Position numbers and translations under genes: made by a program
The notes under the pieces: model-generated
Told to the model about the DNA's origin: nothing
Seen by the model: only the letters and a program-made list of their open reading frames with translations
The model's database searches: none
In this document: positions 1 through 8,269 of the stretch, piece after piece
How positions within the stretch are numbered: position 1 is the first letter of the stretch
Layout of the letters: every line of letters begins with the position of its first letter
Assembly (NCBI GenBank): GCA_934693165.1
Contig: CAKUUX010000002.1
Location: 62,001-126,000, forward strand
Origin: an uncultured Candidatus Melainabacteria bacterium
Lineage (GTDB): Bacteria > Cyanobacteriota > Vampirovibrionia > Gastranaerophilales > Gastranaerophilaceae
Direction of reading: 5' to 3'
Length of the DNA: 64,000 nt

Positions 1-728
1 AAAACAATTCCTGCACTAATACTTAAATTAAGTGATTCAACATTGTTCTTCATTTCTATTGTCATTTTTGTTGTGGCAAAATTTATTAAGCTATCAGACA
101 AACCTGAACTTTCTGCGCCAAACATTACAAGAGTTTTGTTTTTTGTTTGATAATCTTTTAAATCTACTGTATCATTTGCTTTTGGAAGAGTTGCAATTCT
201 ATCAAAATCTCCAAAATATTTTTCTAAAACAGAAATGTCTTTGACATTGAAAACAGGTGTTTTCCAAAGGTTTCCAACAGAAGCTCTAACACATTTTGGA
301 TTATAAATATCTACTGTATCTCCGAAAAGTATTATTGCATCAATATCTACAGCAGTCGAAGTTCTAAGAATTGTGCCTAAATTTCCTAAATCATTTATGT
401 TTTCAAATAGTGCAACCTTCTTTGCGTCTTTTAAAATATCAAGATTGTATGTTCTTTGAAATCCTATGGCAACAATTTCTGGAGCTGTTGTTGTTGTTGA
501 AATTTTTTTTAAAACTTGTTCTGAGACGTAAATTACATTTTTCTCGTCAAAATTATGTTTTGCCCCTTTTTTTAGAAGGATTTTATCAAGTTTTATTTTA
601 GACGAAATAGCTTCTTCTACAGCTTTATATCCTTCAAGAAGGAATTTTTTTGTTTCATCTCTGTGTTTTTTTTGTTGAAGTTTAACAACTTCTTTTACCA
701 AATCGTTATTTACGCTCGTAATTTCCAT
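1..728 (-). CDS. TrmH/SpoU-family RNA methyltransferase (3' end cut by window)
   Basis: Reading leftward from an ATG at 728, an open frame of 242 codons runs off the window edge. It has an N-terminal substrate-binding region (KAVEEAI, KKGAKHNF) and the three SPOUT motifs: NDLGNLGTILRTS, LVMFGAESSGL and, at the very edge, ESLNLSISAGIVL. The last forms the knotted SAM site, so only roughly the last 15 residues should be missing. The family 2'-O-methylates rRNA or tRNA ribose in the cytosol; whether the target is 23S rRNA (RlmB-like) or a tRNA cannot be decided here. The ATG overlaps the upstream pepP-like stop as TAATG, so translation is probably coupled. Confidence 0.9.
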   Translation of the reverse strand, partial: MEITSVNNDLVKEVVKLQQKKHRDETKKFLLEGYKAVEEAISSKIKLDKILLKKGAKHNFDEKNVIYVSEQVLKKISTTTTAPEIVAIGFQRTYNLDILKDAKKVALFENINDLGNLGTILRTSTAVDIDAIILFGDTVDIYNPKCVRASVGNLWKTPVFNVKDISVLEKYFGDFDRIATLPKANDTVDLKDYQTKNKTLVMFGAESSGLSDSLINFATTKMTIEMKNNVESLNLSISAGIV

Positions 729-2317
729 TATTGAACCTCAAAATCTTTTAGCCATTCTTTTTCAGTATCTGTTAACATATCAAAATTAATTAATTTCTTT
801 TCGTAACACATTCTTGAGAAAGAATGAATTTTTCTGTCTTTCATATATACTGAGTTTTCAAGTCTAACACCACCAAAATCTTTAAAATATATTCCTGGTT
901 CAATTGTGAAACACATATTGTCTTCAAGGATTGTTTTTGAAGAGTCTGCTGGAGAAAGTCTAGGTGGTTGTTCGTGAACACTAATACCTATTCCGTGACC
1001 TAATCCGTGCGAGAATTCAAAGTTTTTAGGTGCGATTTTGTTTAATAAATCTCTTGCAACTTTGTCTATGTCATAACCTGTAGTTTCGTCAGTTATTGGC
1101 GTGTTAAAAGCGTGTAAACTCGATTTTAATACTGTTGTATAAATTATTTTTTGTTCTTCTGTTGGTGTACCTTTTACAAAAACTCTTGTTATATCTGTTG
1201 CGTAGCCCCCTTCGTAATATGCACCACAATCAATTAAGACAAGTGAACCATCCTTCATTATTTCTTTTTCAGAGCTTTTTGAGTAATGTGCAAGTGCAGA
1301 ATTTTGGTCTTTTGCAACAATTGATTTGAATGATAGTAATTTTGCTCCGTATTTTTTGAAAGCTTTTTCTAAATTTTCTGCTATATCTTTTTCAGAAATA
1401 TTTTCGTTGTTGTTAATGTATTCTCTTATTTCAAAAACGGCTTTGTCTGTGCGTTTGAAACATTCTTTGTAGTGTTCAAGCTCTGAATGGGTTTTTACTG
1501 ATTTCATTTTTGAAATAATATTTGATTGTACAGGTTCTGCAATGCTTTTTATAGCTAAATAATCAGCCATATTTGTGCTGATTTTGTCAAAATATACTGT
1601 TTTTAACCCTTCTAGGCTATTTGTGAATTCGGATAACGGTTTTACTTCGATTTCTGTACTTTCAACTTTGTTGTCACAGAATAGAATTGCAACTTCTTTT
1701 TTTACTAAAACTTTTCCGTTTATTGCTGTTGAATAAGCTTTTGAAAAATCTCTTAAATTTGTTATGTAGGATACTTCTTCAAGGTTTGTGAAAAGTTGTG
1801 CTTCGTTTTTGCTTAACCCTTTTTGAACTTCTTTTATTTTGTCGCTTGAAGTTAATCCTGTAATGCTTTTATCAATTGTAGCAAGAGTTTTAACTTCTTT
1901 TTCTTGTGTTTTCATAAATGGGTCTTTGTCTAAAACTTTTATTTTTACATTTTTGTATTCTAAAATTGTTTTTAAACATTCGTATCTATAAACTGAAGTT
2001 TTTTCTCCTATGATACCGAGTGTTGAATTTGGTTTGATTCTATTTGTCGCTTCTTCTAAAAAGCTTTGGTTTTGTTGTAATTTAACAACTGTAATTTTAT
2101 CTAAATCACATTCTCTATCTGCTTGTTCGTGATATCTTCCGTCAACAAAAAGATAGATATTTCCCTCACAAGATGCTAAAGCATCACCAGTTGAGCCAGA
2201 AAATCCTGTGAGAAAATATCTTGAATTTTCCTCTAAAACATTGTATTCTACTAAAAACTTGTTAGTAGAATTAATAATTACATAATCTAAATTATTTTGT
2301 TTTAGAAATTCTTGCAT
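728..2317 (-). CDS. Xaa-Pro aminopeptidase (M24B metallopeptidase)
   Basis: A 529-residue cytosolic peptidase that removes an N-terminal residue preceding proline. The N-terminal half is a creatinase-type domain (DYVIINSTNKFL, FVDGRYHEQADREC). The C-terminal pita-bread domain carries the dinuclear metal ligands in order: the Asp of DCGAYYEGGYATD and its second Asp, the His of SHGLGHGIG, the Glu of FTIEPGIY and the Glu of GGVRLENSV. Length fits the bacterial two-domain form. It starts 3 bases after the PPIase stop and overlaps the methyltransferase start by one base, so the three genes look like one unit. Confidence 0.93.
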   Translation of the reverse strand: MQEFLKQNNLDYVIINSTNKFLVEYNVLEENSRYFLTGFSGSTGDALASCEGNIYLFVDGRYHEQADRECDLDKITVVKLQQNQSFLEEATNRIKPNSTLGIIGEKTSVYRYECLKTILEYKNVKIKVLDKDPFMKTQEKEVKTLATIDKSITGLTSSDKIKEVQKGLSKNEAQLFTNLEEVSYITNLRDFSKAYSTAINGKVLVKKEVAILFCDNKVESTEIEVKPLSEFTNSLEGLKTVYFDKISTNMADYLAIKSIAEPVQSNIISKMKSVKTHSELEHYKECFKRTDKAVFEIREYINNNENISEKDIAENLEKAFKKYGAKLLSFKSIVAKDQNSALAHYSKSSEKEIMKDGSLVLIDCGAYYEGGYATDITRVFVKGTPTEEQKIIYTTVLKSSLHAFNTPITDETTGYDIDKVARDLLNKIAPKNFEFSHGLGHGIGISVHEQPPRLSPADSSKTILEDNMCFTIEPGIYFKDFGGVRLENSVYMKDRKIHSFSRMCYEKKLINFDMLTDTEKEWLKDFEVQ

Positions 2318-2320
2318 AAA

Positions 2321-2611
2321 TTAAGCTTCCTTTACGTCTGTTAATTCGATTAAGTGCCATCCGAATTGTGTTTGAATAGGATTTGAAACTTCACCTTTTT
2401 TCATTGAGAAAGCTGCGTCTTCGAATGGTTTAACCATTTGACCTTTTGTGAAAAATCCTAAATCTCCACCTCTAGCACCTGATGGACAAAGTGAATGCAT
2501 AGCTGCAGCATCTTCAAATGCTAATTTGCCTGCGTTAATATCTGCTAATAAATTTTTAGCTTCATCTTCTGTTTGTACAAGAATGTGACTTGCTCTAACA
2601 CTTTGATACAT
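2321..2611 (-). CDS. Parvulin-type peptidyl-prolyl isomerase
   Basis: A single rotamase domain of 96 residues: RASHILVQTEDEA, then CPSGARGGDLGFF and FGWHLIEL, the standard PpiC/Pin1 signature. There is no signal peptide, so it should be a cytosolic stand-alone parvulin that speeds cis/trans prolyl isomerisation. I chose the ATG at 2611 because AAGGAG lies just upstream. The longer frame to 2692 adds 27 residues unlike any parvulin and reads through the likely promoter. It is the first gene of the PPIase / Xaa-Pro peptidase / methyltransferase unit. Confidence 0.9.
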   Translation of the reverse strand: MYQSVRASHILVQTEDEAKNLLADINAGKLAFEDAAAMHSLCPSGARGGDLGFFTKGQMVKPFEDAAFSMKKGEVSNPIQTQFGWHLIELTDVKEA

Positions 2612-2779
2612 AATTTTCTCCTTCTTTATTTGTATAAAATTATTATATAATAAAAATTCTTGACAAACCTTAAAACCATGATGAATACTCATTTTTGTTT
2701 ATGTTTTAATTCAAATTGTAACGAATTGTAAAAATAAACGGCATGGAGCTAACAAAAAAAAATTTCTTGAATTATCATG

Positions 2780-2850
2780 CATGTACAACTATCCCCAAAT
2801 CTCCTCCCAAGATTATGAAGTACTAGCTGCAGTAGCAGCTATTTTTTTTG
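2780..2850 (+). ncRNA. Candidate small RNA with CUCCUCCCAAG motif
   Basis: A strong intrinsic terminator (2825-2849) stands between two divergent genes, with no coding frame upstream of it on the same strand, so it should end a short non-coding transcript. About 15 bases before the hairpin is a C-rich stretch (ATCCCC, then CTCCTCCCAAG at 2801-2811) that matches the candidate sRNA at 48164 almost base for base. The 5' end is uncertain: TATCAT at 2773-2778 could be a -10 element, and I see no convincing -35. Confidence 0.45.
2825..2849 (+). terminator. Intrinsic terminator of candidate sRNA
   Basis: AGCTGC / AGTA / GCAGCT hairpin followed by A and a run of eight T. No coding sequence on the plus strand precedes it. 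Confidence 0.75.
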
Positions 2851-3042
2851 CTATTTTGTGGGGCTTCAGAGTTTTTCTTTTAAATTTATAAAGCATGCTA
2901 AAACCATGTAGCCATGCGCTTTTTGACATGTTAACGATTGTAACAAAAGTTCTAAATTTTTTGTTTTAAATAGCAAAAAATTTGAAATGAATGTTTTTAT
3001 TTTTATGTAGGTAGTTTATAAATATTTTTAGTGTGATTAAAA

Positions 3043-3633
3043 ATGCAGTCAGTTAATTCAATTAATACTAATCAAATATATTTAAACAAATTGGCTAAGC
3101 CTCAAGGTCAAGTGTCATTTAAAGGTGGCACTCCTGATTTGGCTACCTTACGTGACAAACAAGATGAATTCAGAAGAATGTCTGAAAATTCTGATGATAA
3201 TGGTATTTTAGGTAAAATTAGCAAATTTGCAACAAAAGCCTTAGGTGTTGCAATTGCGTTTACAGCTACAAAAATTTGTTTGGGTAAAGCTGCAGATATG
3301 ATTACAGGTGCTTTGGGTAAAGGTACTGATAAAATCGTTGAACAAGTTGGTAAAAAATCAGCTGAAAATGCTGGTAAAGTAACAAATTTAGTAGACAGAG
3401 TTAAAAAGTTAAATATAGATAAAATTGTTGTTAATACAATTGCAGGTGGTGCAGCTCTTGGTGTTGCTATGAAAGACTTTGGTCTTGTTAAAAAACCTGT
3501 TTCTGAACAAACTGAAGATTTAGTAGATAATGCTATTGACAAAGCTAGTGCAGATAGCTATAATGATGATAGTCCAACATCTGGTAGTTACGACGAACCA
3601 GAATTTGATACACATGATGACGATGACGTGTAG
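3043..3633 (+). CDS. Unknown protein with N-terminal VSFKG motif, Asp-rich tail
   Basis: 196 residues, family not recognised. The N-terminus is polar (SINTNQIYLNKLAK) and leads into QVSFKGG at about residues 23-29. Two Ala/Gly-rich hydrophobic stretches follow (ATKALGVAIAFTATKICLG and IAGGAALGVAMKDFGLV), which could be membrane helices or amphipathic. The last 15 residues are very acidic. There is no Sec signal peptide. The start lacks a clear Shine-Dalgarno (GTGTGATTAAAA precedes the ATG). The gene 15 bases downstream has the same N-terminal motif, so the two are probably co-transcribed and functionally linked. Confidence 0.75.
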   Translation: MQSVNSINTNQIYLNKLAKPQGQVSFKGGTPDLATLRDKQDEFRRMSENSDDNGILGKISKFATKALGVAIAFTATKICLGKAADMITGALGKGTDKIVEQVGKKSAENAGKVTNLVDRVKKLNIDKIVVNTIAGGAALGVAMKDFGLVKKPVSEQTEDLVDNAIDKASADSYNDDSPTSGSYDEPEFDTHDDDDV

Positions 3634-3648
3634 GAAGGTAAGTGTTAT

Positions 3649-3981
3649 ATGATTAGACCTGTTTCAAATGTTTCATTTAGAGCCACATTGCCAAAAATCA
3701 ATGCTATTGATGCTATTGATAAAACTCAAAAAACTATGGCAACAATTACAAATTTATCTCAAGGCGCAGATGAATTTAAAAAGAATGTAGAAACTGATAA
3801 AGCTGCTTATTCAGATGGTATCACAGATTCTATTAAAGAAGCTGCTAAAGATAACAAAGCTTTAGAACCTCTTGCAAAAGCTGCTGAATCTAAAACAGGT
3901 AAAAAAGTCGCTAATATTTTAGGTAGCTTTACAGCATTCTGTACAAACCTTGCAGGTGCTGCTACTACAGTTAGCAAATAA
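3649..3981 (+). CDS. Unknown small protein with N-terminal VSFRA motif
   Basis: 110 residues, family not recognised. NVSFRA sits at residues 7-12, matching QVSFKG of the preceding protein. The middle is a Lys/Asp/Ala-rich helical region (TNLSQGADEFKKNVETDK) and the C-terminus is a hydrophobic, small-residue stretch (GSFTAFCTNLAGAATTVSK). The start has GGAAGG about 10 bases upstream and lies 15 bases after the previous stop. It is followed directly by a strong bidirectional terminator. Real-gene confidence comes from the ribosome site, the operon position and the motif shared with its neighbour. Confidence 0.72.
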   Translation: MIRPVSNVSFRATLPKINAIDAIDKTQKTMATITNLSQGADEFKKNVETDKAAYSDGITDSIKEAAKDNKALEPLAKAAESKTGKKVANILGSFTAFCTNLAGAATTVSK

Positions 3982-3992
3982 TAAGTTTTAAA

Positions 3993-4031
3993 GAAAAAGA
4001 GGGCGAACCTGATAGGTTCGCCCTCTTTTTC
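3993..4031. terminator. Bidirectional terminator, GGCGAA family
   Basis: GAAAAAGAGGGCGAACC / TGATA / GGTTCGCCCTCTTTTTC, with A- and T-runs on both sides. It serves the 3649 gene (+) and miaA (-), which converge here. One of six terminators in the window with the same lower stem. Confidence 0.92.
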
Positions 4032-4895
4032 TTAGCTATCTTTATAATCTAAATTTGCATTTTTTCTAAACCATGTTAGTTGTCTTTTTGCATAATTTCG
4101 AGAATGTTGTTTTATTAGTTCAATTGCTCTATCTAACGTGATTTCATTATCCAAGTACTGTATAATTTCATTATATCCAATTGTAGAAATTAGATTTTTT
4201 ATACGCCCGTGTTTTTCTAACAGGTGTTTTGTTTCTTCGACAACTCCTTGTTCCACCATTAAATCAACTCTTTTATTTACTCTTTCATAGAGTTCTTCTC
4301 TTGTCATTCCTATTCCAATCCACTCAACCTCATATGGTTTTTCTTTTTGATTAGAAATATTCGACATCGGTTCACCAAGAGATTTGCATACTTCAATTGC
4401 TCTTATAATTTTTCTTTTTTTAGGTTCTTTGTTCATTTGAGCATAAGTTTTTTCATCAAGAGTTTTTAGTTTTTCTAAAAGTTCTTCAATTGCTAATTGT
4501 TCTAATTGTTCTCTAAGTTCATAATTAGGTTCAACTCTAGGTAAATCCCAACCTTCAAGCAACGCTCTAAAATACAAGCCTGTTCCACCAACGATAATTG
4601 GAGTCTTATTTTGGGCTAAGATTTTATTTATTGCGTCTGTTGCGTCATCAACATAATTTGCTACACTATAATCAACTTCTGGTTCAACAATATCAATCAT
4701 ATAATGTTTAACATCTTGCATTTCCTCTTTTGTTGGTTTTGCGCAAGCTATATCAAAACCTTTGTAGATAATTCGGGAATCAGCAGAAACAATTTCGCCT
4801 CTTATTTCTTTTGCAAGTTCAATTGCATAACTTGTTTTGCCAGAGGCTGTTGGTGCTGCTATTGCTATAACTTTTGGTTTAGTCTTCGTGTTCAT
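4032..4895 (-). CDS. miaA: tRNA dimethylallyltransferase
   Basis: 287 residues. It transfers a dimethylallyl group from DMAPP to N6 of A37 in tRNAs that read UNN codons. The P-loop is APTASGKTSYAIELA near the N-terminus, followed by VSADSRIIYKGFDIACAKP (the tRNA/DMAPP pocket Asp), HYMIDIVEP, IIVGGTGLYFRALLEG and, near the C-terminus, KQHSRNYAKRQLTWFR, all typical of MiaA. Slightly shorter than the E. coli enzyme but complete. The start overlaps the upstream membrane-protein gene by 17 bases. Confidence 0.95.
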   Translation of the reverse strand: MNTKTKPKVIAIAAPTASGKTSYAIELAKEIRGEIVSADSRIIYKGFDIACAKPTKEEMQDVKHYMIDIVEPEVDYSVANYVDDATDAINKILAQNKTPIIVGGTGLYFRALLEGWDLPRVEPNYELREQLEQLAIEELLEKLKTLDEKTYAQMNKEPKKRKIIRAIEVCKSLGEPMSNISNQKEKPYEVEWIGIGMTREELYERVNKRVDLMVEQGVVEETKHLLEKHGRIKNLISTIGYNEIIQYLDNEITLDRAIELIKQHSRNYAKRQLTWFRKNANLDYKDS

Positions 4896-5697
4896 AAGTA
4901 TATTTTTTGTAGTAATACAAGAATATTAACATTGACATTTGTACAATAAAGAAAATGTATGCAATTGTCATTATAAAATATAATATTGGATTTAGCATAA
5001 TATAAGAATTTATTATTGCAAATACAAAGTTAATAATTATCAAACTCAATAATAAAGTTAAAATTTTAGGTGAAGTAAACGCATCAACTATAGAATACCA
5101 TAATGCTTTAAATACATTTTTTGTTCTAAACATTAAATATGGAACCCACATAAGCGTGAATAGTGCATATATTATTGAAGATACGGTAAATAAAAATAAC
5201 CAACCCGAAAGTTTTATGATTTGAGAATAAGTCAAATCAACAAGTAGGTATTGCCAACTAGAAATATCTTCAAGTTTTACAATATTGTTTAATTCTAAGC
5301 CCACATTACCAATGAATTTCATTGCTATAAAGTAATCAGATGCATATACAATTCCTAAAATTGTTAATGAACATAATATAAAATATATAAAGGTTACGAA
5401 ATAATCTGATACACCTGTTGAAAAGAATTTTAGTAATTCAAAGTCTTTCTTCAAGTCGATGATACTAAAGCTTGTATTAACAATTGCCATTTTTATCATG
5501 TAGAACCAACCTGCAAAAAAGATTGCAAACATAATGATTAAGGCAACAATTGATAAGCATAATGAAAAAGCGTTAATGATTGAAGTTCTTGCTGCACCAA
5601 GGTATAGTGTTACTGCAATCATAAAAATTAATAGTGGTGAAACACAAATTAAGTTTTCGTAAGCTAATTCAAAAGCTTCTTTAAAGCATTTAATCAT
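4879..5697 (-). CDS. Polytopic membrane protein of unknown function
   Basis: 272 residues with about six hydrophobic helices (for example VSPLLIFMIAVTLYLG, IVALIIMFAIFFAGWFYMI, YFVTFIYFILCSLTILGIVY, LFLFTVSSIIYALFTLMW, and two near the C-terminus). The overall look resembles uncharacterised bacterial inner-membrane proteins of the DUF975 / GPDPase-membrane type, but I cannot assign it. Its ATG directly abuts the TAG of the HgdB-like gene, and its 3' end overlaps miaA, so it sits inside a tight operon. Confidence 0.85.
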   Translation of the reverse strand: MIKCFKEAFELAYENLICVSPLLIFMIAVTLYLGAARTSIINAFSLCLSIVALIIMFAIFFAGWFYMIKMAIVNTSFSIIDLKKDFELLKFFSTGVSDYFVTFIYFILCSLTILGIVYASDYFIAMKFIGNVGLELNNIVKLEDISSWQYLLVDLTYSQIIKLSGWLFLFTVSSIIYALFTLMWVPYLMFRTKNVFKALWYSIVDAFTSPKILTLLLSLIIINFVFAIINSYIMLNPILYFIMTIAYIFFIVQMSMLIFLYYYKKYTYEHED

Positions 5698-6849
5698 CTA
5701 TACTGTAGCCTCTTCTTTCTGTGTTTGCTGTTGAATTTTGCGTTTTTTTCTTCTCATTAAATCAACAAAGGCTTCAAGTCTTGTGATGTAACCAGCTTTA
5801 CCTGTTTGTTCGTCCATTACCAAGCTTAAAATTGGAATGTCATGTTCTTCTCTCATTTTAGGGAAGATATTTTGTGACATAATTTCTGGCATACAAGTAA
5901 ATGGTGAAATGTGAATGATACCATCTTTACCTTTTGCGTTTGCATAAGCTACATCTGATACGCATTCCAATGCATCACCACCGATATCTCTCATAAGATA
6001 AGGCTTTGCCATTCTTTCTGCTCTTTCAAGGTGAGTTTCTTCATCATTTTTTCTAAAGATTTTTGGAATGATTGCGTCTTTTAAGAAACTTCCTACAGTA
6101 AGACTTCTTCTTGTTTGAACGCCCATTTTTCCAAGTTCTCTTTCAATATTTTGGTTAGAGAATTTATCGCAAACTAAGAAAATTTCACCTGTTAAGTCAA
6201 CATATAGAACTTCTCTGTTTGGGTCAATTTCTGTTTTTGCCATTTCTTTGAATACACGTTTTCTGCATGAACTTAGCATTCTTGTGTTGCTAACATTTGA
6301 AATCAATCTAAGAGCTTTTTTGTAGTGTTTTTCAGCTTCGCCAAAAACAACTTCTCTTGCTCTATAATACGATAATGCTGTATCAAGGTCATCAAGCAAG
6401 AAAATAATTCTTGTGATTAAAACGATTGCTCTTGAAAATAAAATAGGGTCGTTTTTACCTGTTAATCTTTTTAAGAAATCAAATAAACCTTTAATACCGT
6501 CATACAAAGATAATTCAATATAATTTGCGTGGTAACCTAGGTCTGAAAGTGTTTCTTGAATATTTGTTCCGTATTCTCCAAGTCTGCAAATCCCTGGTGA
6601 TGTAATCATTGCTACATAATCAACGCCACCTTCGATTGCTTCAATAAAGTTACCTAAAATTAATTTGTATGGTAAGCATACAGCTTCTGGTGAATATTTT
6701 GTGCCATAAGAAAGTGTTTTTTTACTTGTGTATGGTGGAATATATGGTTCAATTCCAACTTTTCTTAATGCTGCTGCCCAGCCTATACATATTGTTCCCA
6801 TGTGAGGAAACGCTACTTTTACTCTCTTTTTTTCTTCTTTTTTTGCCAT
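5698..6849 (-). CDS. HgdB-like 2-hydroxyacyl-CoA dehydratase-family Fe-S protein
   Basis: 383 residues of the COG3580/COG3581 type: FPHMGTICIGWAAALRKVG, SPEAVCLPYKLILG, MITSPGICRLGEYG and SPFTCMPEIM. The three spaced Cys (in AVCLP, GICRL and FTCMP) match the Fe-S cluster ligands of this family, whose characterised members are 2-hydroxyglutaryl-CoA dehydratase subunits. The usual partner, an ATP-dependent BcrAD/BadF activase domain, is not in the window. The gene is sandwiched between gcvPB (7 bases away) and a membrane protein, so its substrate cannot be inferred. Confidence 0.8.
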   Translation of the reverse strand: MAKKEEKKRVKVAFPHMGTICIGWAAALRKVGIEPYIPPYTSKKTLSYGTKYSPEAVCLPYKLILGNFIEAIEGGVDYVAMITSPGICRLGEYGTNIQETLSDLGYHANYIELSLYDGIKGLFDFLKRLTGKNDPILFSRAIVLITRIIFLLDDLDTALSYYRAREVVFGEAEKHYKKALRLISNVSNTRMLSSCRKRVFKEMAKTEIDPNREVLYVDLTGEIFLVCDKFSNQNIERELGKMGVQTRRSLTVGSFLKDAIIPKIFRKNDEETHLERAERMAKPYLMRDIGGDALECVSDVAYANAKGKDGIIHISPFTCMPEIMSQNIFPKMREEHDIPILSLVMDEQTGKAGYITRLEAFVDLMRRKKRKIQQQTQKEEATV

Positions 6850-6856
6850 TATTCTT

Positions 6857-8269
6857 TTATCCTTTAAAACTCAAATCAGGTTTTCTTGCTGCTAGAGTTT
6901 CGTCTATTTTCTTAACTATTGTTGTTGACGGAGCATTTTTTACTTCATCAGAATTTTCTTTTGCTTCTTGAGCTATTTTAATCATAACATCAATAAAATT
7001 ATCTAGCACATGTTTTGTTTCAGATTCTGTTGGTTCAATCATCATTGCTTCGTGTACAATCAATGGAAAATATATTGTTGGTGGGTGAATATCGTAGTCC
7101 ATCAGTCTTTTTGCAATGTTTAGTGCTGATACTTCAAATTCTTCCTTTTGATTATCTGCAGAAATTACAAATTCATGCATACAAGGTTCATCGTATGGAG
7201 TTTTATAGTAATTTTTAAGTTTTTCTTTTATGTAATTAGCATTTAATACAGCATCTTCTGTGGCTAATTTCAAGTTTTTACCACACAAAAGAATGTATGC
7301 GTAAGCTTTAACCAGCACACTAAAGTTTCCATAAAAAGCCTTAACCTGTCCGATTGTGTGTTTTAAGTTATAATTTTTGTAATATTTTTTGCCGTCAAAT
7401 TCCACTACTGGAGTTGGTAAAAATTCTTTTAACTCTTCTACAACACCAACAGGTCCTGCCCCTGGACCACCTCCACCGTGTGGTGTTGCAAAGGTTTTGT
7501 GTAAATTTAAATGCACTACGTCAAAACCCATTTTGTAAGGGTTTGTGTGTCCCATAATTGCGTTGAAGTTTGCTCCATCGTAGTACAATAATGAGCCATT
7601 TTCGTGCATTATCTTAGATATTTCTAAAACATTTTCTTCGAAAATACCTAGAGTATTCGGATTTGTCATCATTATTGCTGCAACGTCTTTGTCTAAAACA
7701 GATTTTAATGCTTCAATATCAACTTGGCCTTTTTCATTTGATTTAATTTCTACTATGTCAAATCCACAAGTATGTGCACTTGCAGGGTTTGTGCCGTGTG
7801 CAGAATCAGGAATGATAACTTTTTTTCTATTTTCGCCTTTAACTTCAAAGTATTTTTTAATAACCATCATCCCTGTAAGTTCGCCATGCGCACCTGCAGC
7901 AGGTTGCAATGTTATTGCAGACATACCAGTTATTTCTTTTAAAGCCTCTTGAAGTTTGTACATCAATTCTAGTGAACCTTGCGCATCTTCTTCGGCTGTA
8001 TGAGGGTGAATATTCAAGAAGTTGTCTAGGTTTGCTAAGTATTCATTTACTTTTGGGTTGTACTTCATTGTGCATGAACCAAGTGGATAAAAACCTTTTT
8101 CAATACAAAAGTTCTTGTCTGAAAGACCTTTGTAATGGCGCATAACTTCAAGTTCTGTTAATTGAGGTAAATTAAGAGAACTTTTTCTCAATAATTCTTT
8201 TGGAATACAAGTGCACTCTTTTTTTTCTTCTTTTAATGTATCTATATTTTTTTCAAATATTGTTGTCAT
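6857..8269 (-). CDS. gcvPB: Glycine dehydrogenase (decarboxylating) subunit 2
   Basis: 470 residues, the C-terminal half of the split P protein of the glycine cleavage system. It decarboxylates glycine on PLP and passes the aminomethyl group to lipoyl-GcvH. Diagnostic segments are EKGFYPLGSCTMKYNPK, LQPAAGAHGELTGMM, PDSAHGTNPASA and the PLP lysine in NLHKTFATPHGGGGPGAGPVG (about residue 257). The partner subunit gcvPA, with gcvT and gcvH, lies 26 kb away at 34.1-36.8 kb. Here gcvPB is instead coupled (ATGA overlap) to a sigma-factor gene upstream and followed by the HgdB-like gene. Confidence 0.96.
   Translation of the reverse strand: MTTIFEKNIDTLKEEKKECTCIPKELLRKSSLNLPQLTELEVMRHYKGLSDKNFCIEKGFYPLGSCTMKYNPKVNEYLANLDNFLNIHPHTAEEDAQGSLELMYKLQEALKEITGMSAITLQPAAGAHGELTGMMVIKKYFEVKGENRKKVIIPDSAHGTNPASAHTCGFDIVEIKSNEKGQVDIEALKSVLDKDVAAIMMTNPNTLGIFEENVLEISKIMHENGSLLYYDGANFNAIMGHTNPYKMGFDVVHLNLHKTFATPHGGGGPGAGPVGVVEELKEFLPTPVVEFDGKKYYKNYNLKHTIGQVKAFYGNFSVLVKAYAYILLCGKNLKLATEDAVLNANYIKEKLKNYYKTPYDEPCMHEFVISADNQKEEFEVSALNIAKRLMDYDIHPPTIYFPLIVHEAMMIEPTESETKHVLDNFIDVMIKIAQEAKENSDEVKNAPSTTIVKKIDETLAARKPDLSFKG

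Larger units (their letters stand above)
2612..3042. other. 430-base non-coding region
   Basis: There is no convincing gene here. The region holds the divergent upstream DNA of the PPIase (-) and the 3043 gene (+), a candidate sRNA with its terminator at about 2780-2850, and a hairpin at 2893-2917 with AAACCATG in the loop. It also holds one of two identical 14-base copies of ATCATGGTTTTAAG (minus strand, 2668-2681). Confidence 0.7.

Noticed and set aside
2893..2917. Terminator for the candidate sRNA or the PPIase
   Set aside because: The sRNA already has a better terminator at 2825, and this hairpin lies upstream, not downstream, of the PPIase.
3108..3542. 144-residue minus-strand frame
   Set aside because: Shadow of the 3043 gene: no ribosome site, Ser/Pro/Ile-rich composition typical of antisense frames.
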